Source of the DNA: Bacteroidota bacterium
GTDB lineage: Bacteria; Bacteroidota; Bacteroidia; Bacteroidales; VadinHA17
Assembly: GCA_030642585.1 (NCBI GenBank)
Contig: DAOWNN010000187.1
Location: forward strand, 1 to 5,344
DNA length: 5,344 bases
Direction: 5' to 3'
Shown: positions 4,333 through 5,344 of the stretch, one piece after another
Numbering within the stretch: the stretch's first letter is position 1
Layout: every line of letters begins with the position of its first letter
Translations under genes and position numbers: made by a program
The notes under the pieces: generated by a model
Database searches by the model: none
What the model was told of the DNA's origin: nothing
What the model saw: only the letters and a program-made list of their open reading frames with translations

Positions 4333-5344
4333 TTAATATCCTACAGAATATGCGAGAATTCCTATAACAAATGCAAAGGCAATATTAACAAATTTAACTG
4401 CAAGAAAACTTCTTTTTGATTCGGCCAGTAAAGGTAAAGACCCATGTCCGTCCTGGGCAATTGAACTGGCCAACAATATGCTGAAAGGAAGCATTCCTGT
4501 AGCGAAAAGAGTTACAAATACCAGGTGGGGTCCAGATTCCGGGATTATTCCAATAAGAACTGCAAGAGCCAACATGATTAGCATATTATCGGAAAACCAG
4601 GTTTGAATATCAAAATTGTTTAGCAAGAAATGAAGAACCAACAGGGTGCCAAAGGTCCAAAGGAAAATTCTTGGAATATGGATTTTTACAATATGATCCC
4701 ATAGATGTTCTTTTAAAAAATGCTCGGGAACACTGTTTGCAATAAACAGAGACAGGGCAATTGCCAGCAATAAAGTAAGTCTTAACCATACTTCCATTTT
4801 TCCTGCTAAAAAACCTGTACTTACCCCAATGAATAAAATAAGAATAAGCAAAATTAAAACTATCCTTCGCAGGGAAGGTTTGAGCAGGTTCTTCAAGATC
4901 AGTCCTTTTTGGTAGCATTGGCAGGATTCTTCAGCATGCAAGGGGAATTTGTTTTCGGCAAAGCGATCTCCTATTTTTTTCAAGCGAGGAATTTTGTCTG
5001 ATAAATAACCTGCCAAAATGCCAGTTATTAACAATAATGCAGTTAAAAGCAAAGCCTTACCGGGAAACATTGCCAACATCACAAAAGCTTCATCCCCACT
5101 TGTTGCAATCATGGCAGTAACAATTGCTCCGAATGAAATCAAGCGGTGTGAAAAAAGGGCAACTGCTGTAAATGCACCCAGGCATCCGGGAATTATCCCC
5201 AGGAGTGCAGCCAGGAGATATTGTTTCCAGGGATTACCTGAAATATATTTCTGCCACACTCCTTTTGTCTGTACATTAATGTATTCAATAACAAGCATCA
5301 TTACAAAAACAAAACCTGTAATGACCAGAGCATGCTTAAATACA
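4333..5344 (-). CDS. Putative 10-TM heavy-metal or manganese exporter (ArsP_2/DUF2899 family), 5' end cut by window edge
   Basis: A multi-spanning inner-membrane protein. The first in-frame Met pair is at 5301-5296, but the frame stays open to the window edge and encodes 14 further residues (FKHALVITGFVFV before MMLVIEY) that complete a membrane helix. The true start therefore lies outside, and at least 336 residues are present. Numbering from the Met at 5301, helices fall near 28-50, 54-80, 83-100, 147-165, 173-189, 211-227, 240-267, 271-293 and 303-321, plus the one across the edge, ten in all. Polar motifs inside the membrane are GIIPGC (35-40), TSGDEA (67-72), GIIPESGPH (251-259) and AQDGHG (282-287). 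A loop between helices 4 and 5 carries HAEESCQC (122-129), a likely metal-binding patch. The family is called putative manganese transporter or 10-TM heavy-metal exporter; the ion is not established here. The trans-sulfuration gene follows after 40 bases. Confidence 0.87.
   Translation of the reverse strand, partial: VFKHALVITGFVFVMMLVIEYINVQTKGVWQKYISGNPWKQYLLAALLGIIPGCLGAFTAVALFSHRLISFGAIVTAMIATSGDEAFVMLAMFPGKALLLTALLLITGILAGYLSDKIPRLKKIGDRFAENKFPLHAEESCQCYQKGLILKNLLKPSLRRIVLILLILILFIGVSTGFLAGKMEVWLRLTLLLAIALSLFIANSVPEHFLKEHLWDHIVKIHIPRIFLWTFGTLLVLHFLLNNFDIQTWFSDNMLIMLALAVLIGIIPESGPHLVFVTLFATGMLPFSILLASSIAQDGHGSLPLLAESKRSFLAVKFVNIAFAFVIGILAYSVGY

Noticed and set aside
4610..4918. 102-codon minus-strand frame inside the exporter gene
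   Set aside because: It is an out-of-frame shadow of the exporter; the exporter frame has continuous helices and family motifs.

Overview
The window is an AT-rich bacterial segment carrying seven protein-coding genes, all on the minus strand and tightly packed; the longest non-coding gaps are about 75-80 bases. Two genes run off the edges. The base composition, A-rich leaders with few strong Shine-Dalgarno sites, a CCTGCCTGCC-type palindrome and the gene content (NifX-like protein, C-x2-C DUF89 protein, methionine gamma-lyase-like enzyme, 10-TM metal exporter) suggest an anaerobic environmental bacterium, possibly Bacteroidota. That placement is an inference. No rRNA, tRNA, CRISPR array, insertion sequence or complete phage gene was seen.

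In transcription order (high to low coordinates) the window holds: (1) a 10-TM ArsP_2/DUF2899-type putative metal exporter whose start lies beyond base 5344; (2) a PLP-dependent trans-sulfuration enzyme, either methionine gamma-lyase or cystathionine gamma-synthase/lyase; (3) a 79-base gap with a perfect 11-bp GC-rich inverted repeat bracketed by a 13-base direct repeat; (4) a cysteine-free NifX/NafY-like protein; (5) a COG1237-type metallo-beta-lactamase-fold hydrolase; (6) a 66-residue four-cysteine protein; (7) a DUF89/ARMT1-like putative metal-dependent phosphatase, whose start overlaps the previous gene by 17 bases; (8) a 74-base gap with a weak hairpin; and (9) the NAD(P)HX epimerase domain of Nnr (YjeF_N), cut by base 1.

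The tightest unit is MBL hydrolase - four-Cys protein - DUF89 (14-base gap, then a 17-base overlap), with the NifX-like gene 41 bases upstream. It looks like one operon of metal-linked proteins of unknown joint function. The last two genes both belong to families tied to metabolite damage control: DUF89 phosphatases act on damaged or overaccumulated phosphometabolites, and NnrE repairs hydrated NAD(P)H. The upstream exporter and sulfur amino-acid enzyme add a metal and sulfide theme. No experimentally established system is recognised. The most promising candidates for something undescribed are the NifX / MBL / four-Cys / DUF89 module and the bracketed palindrome.
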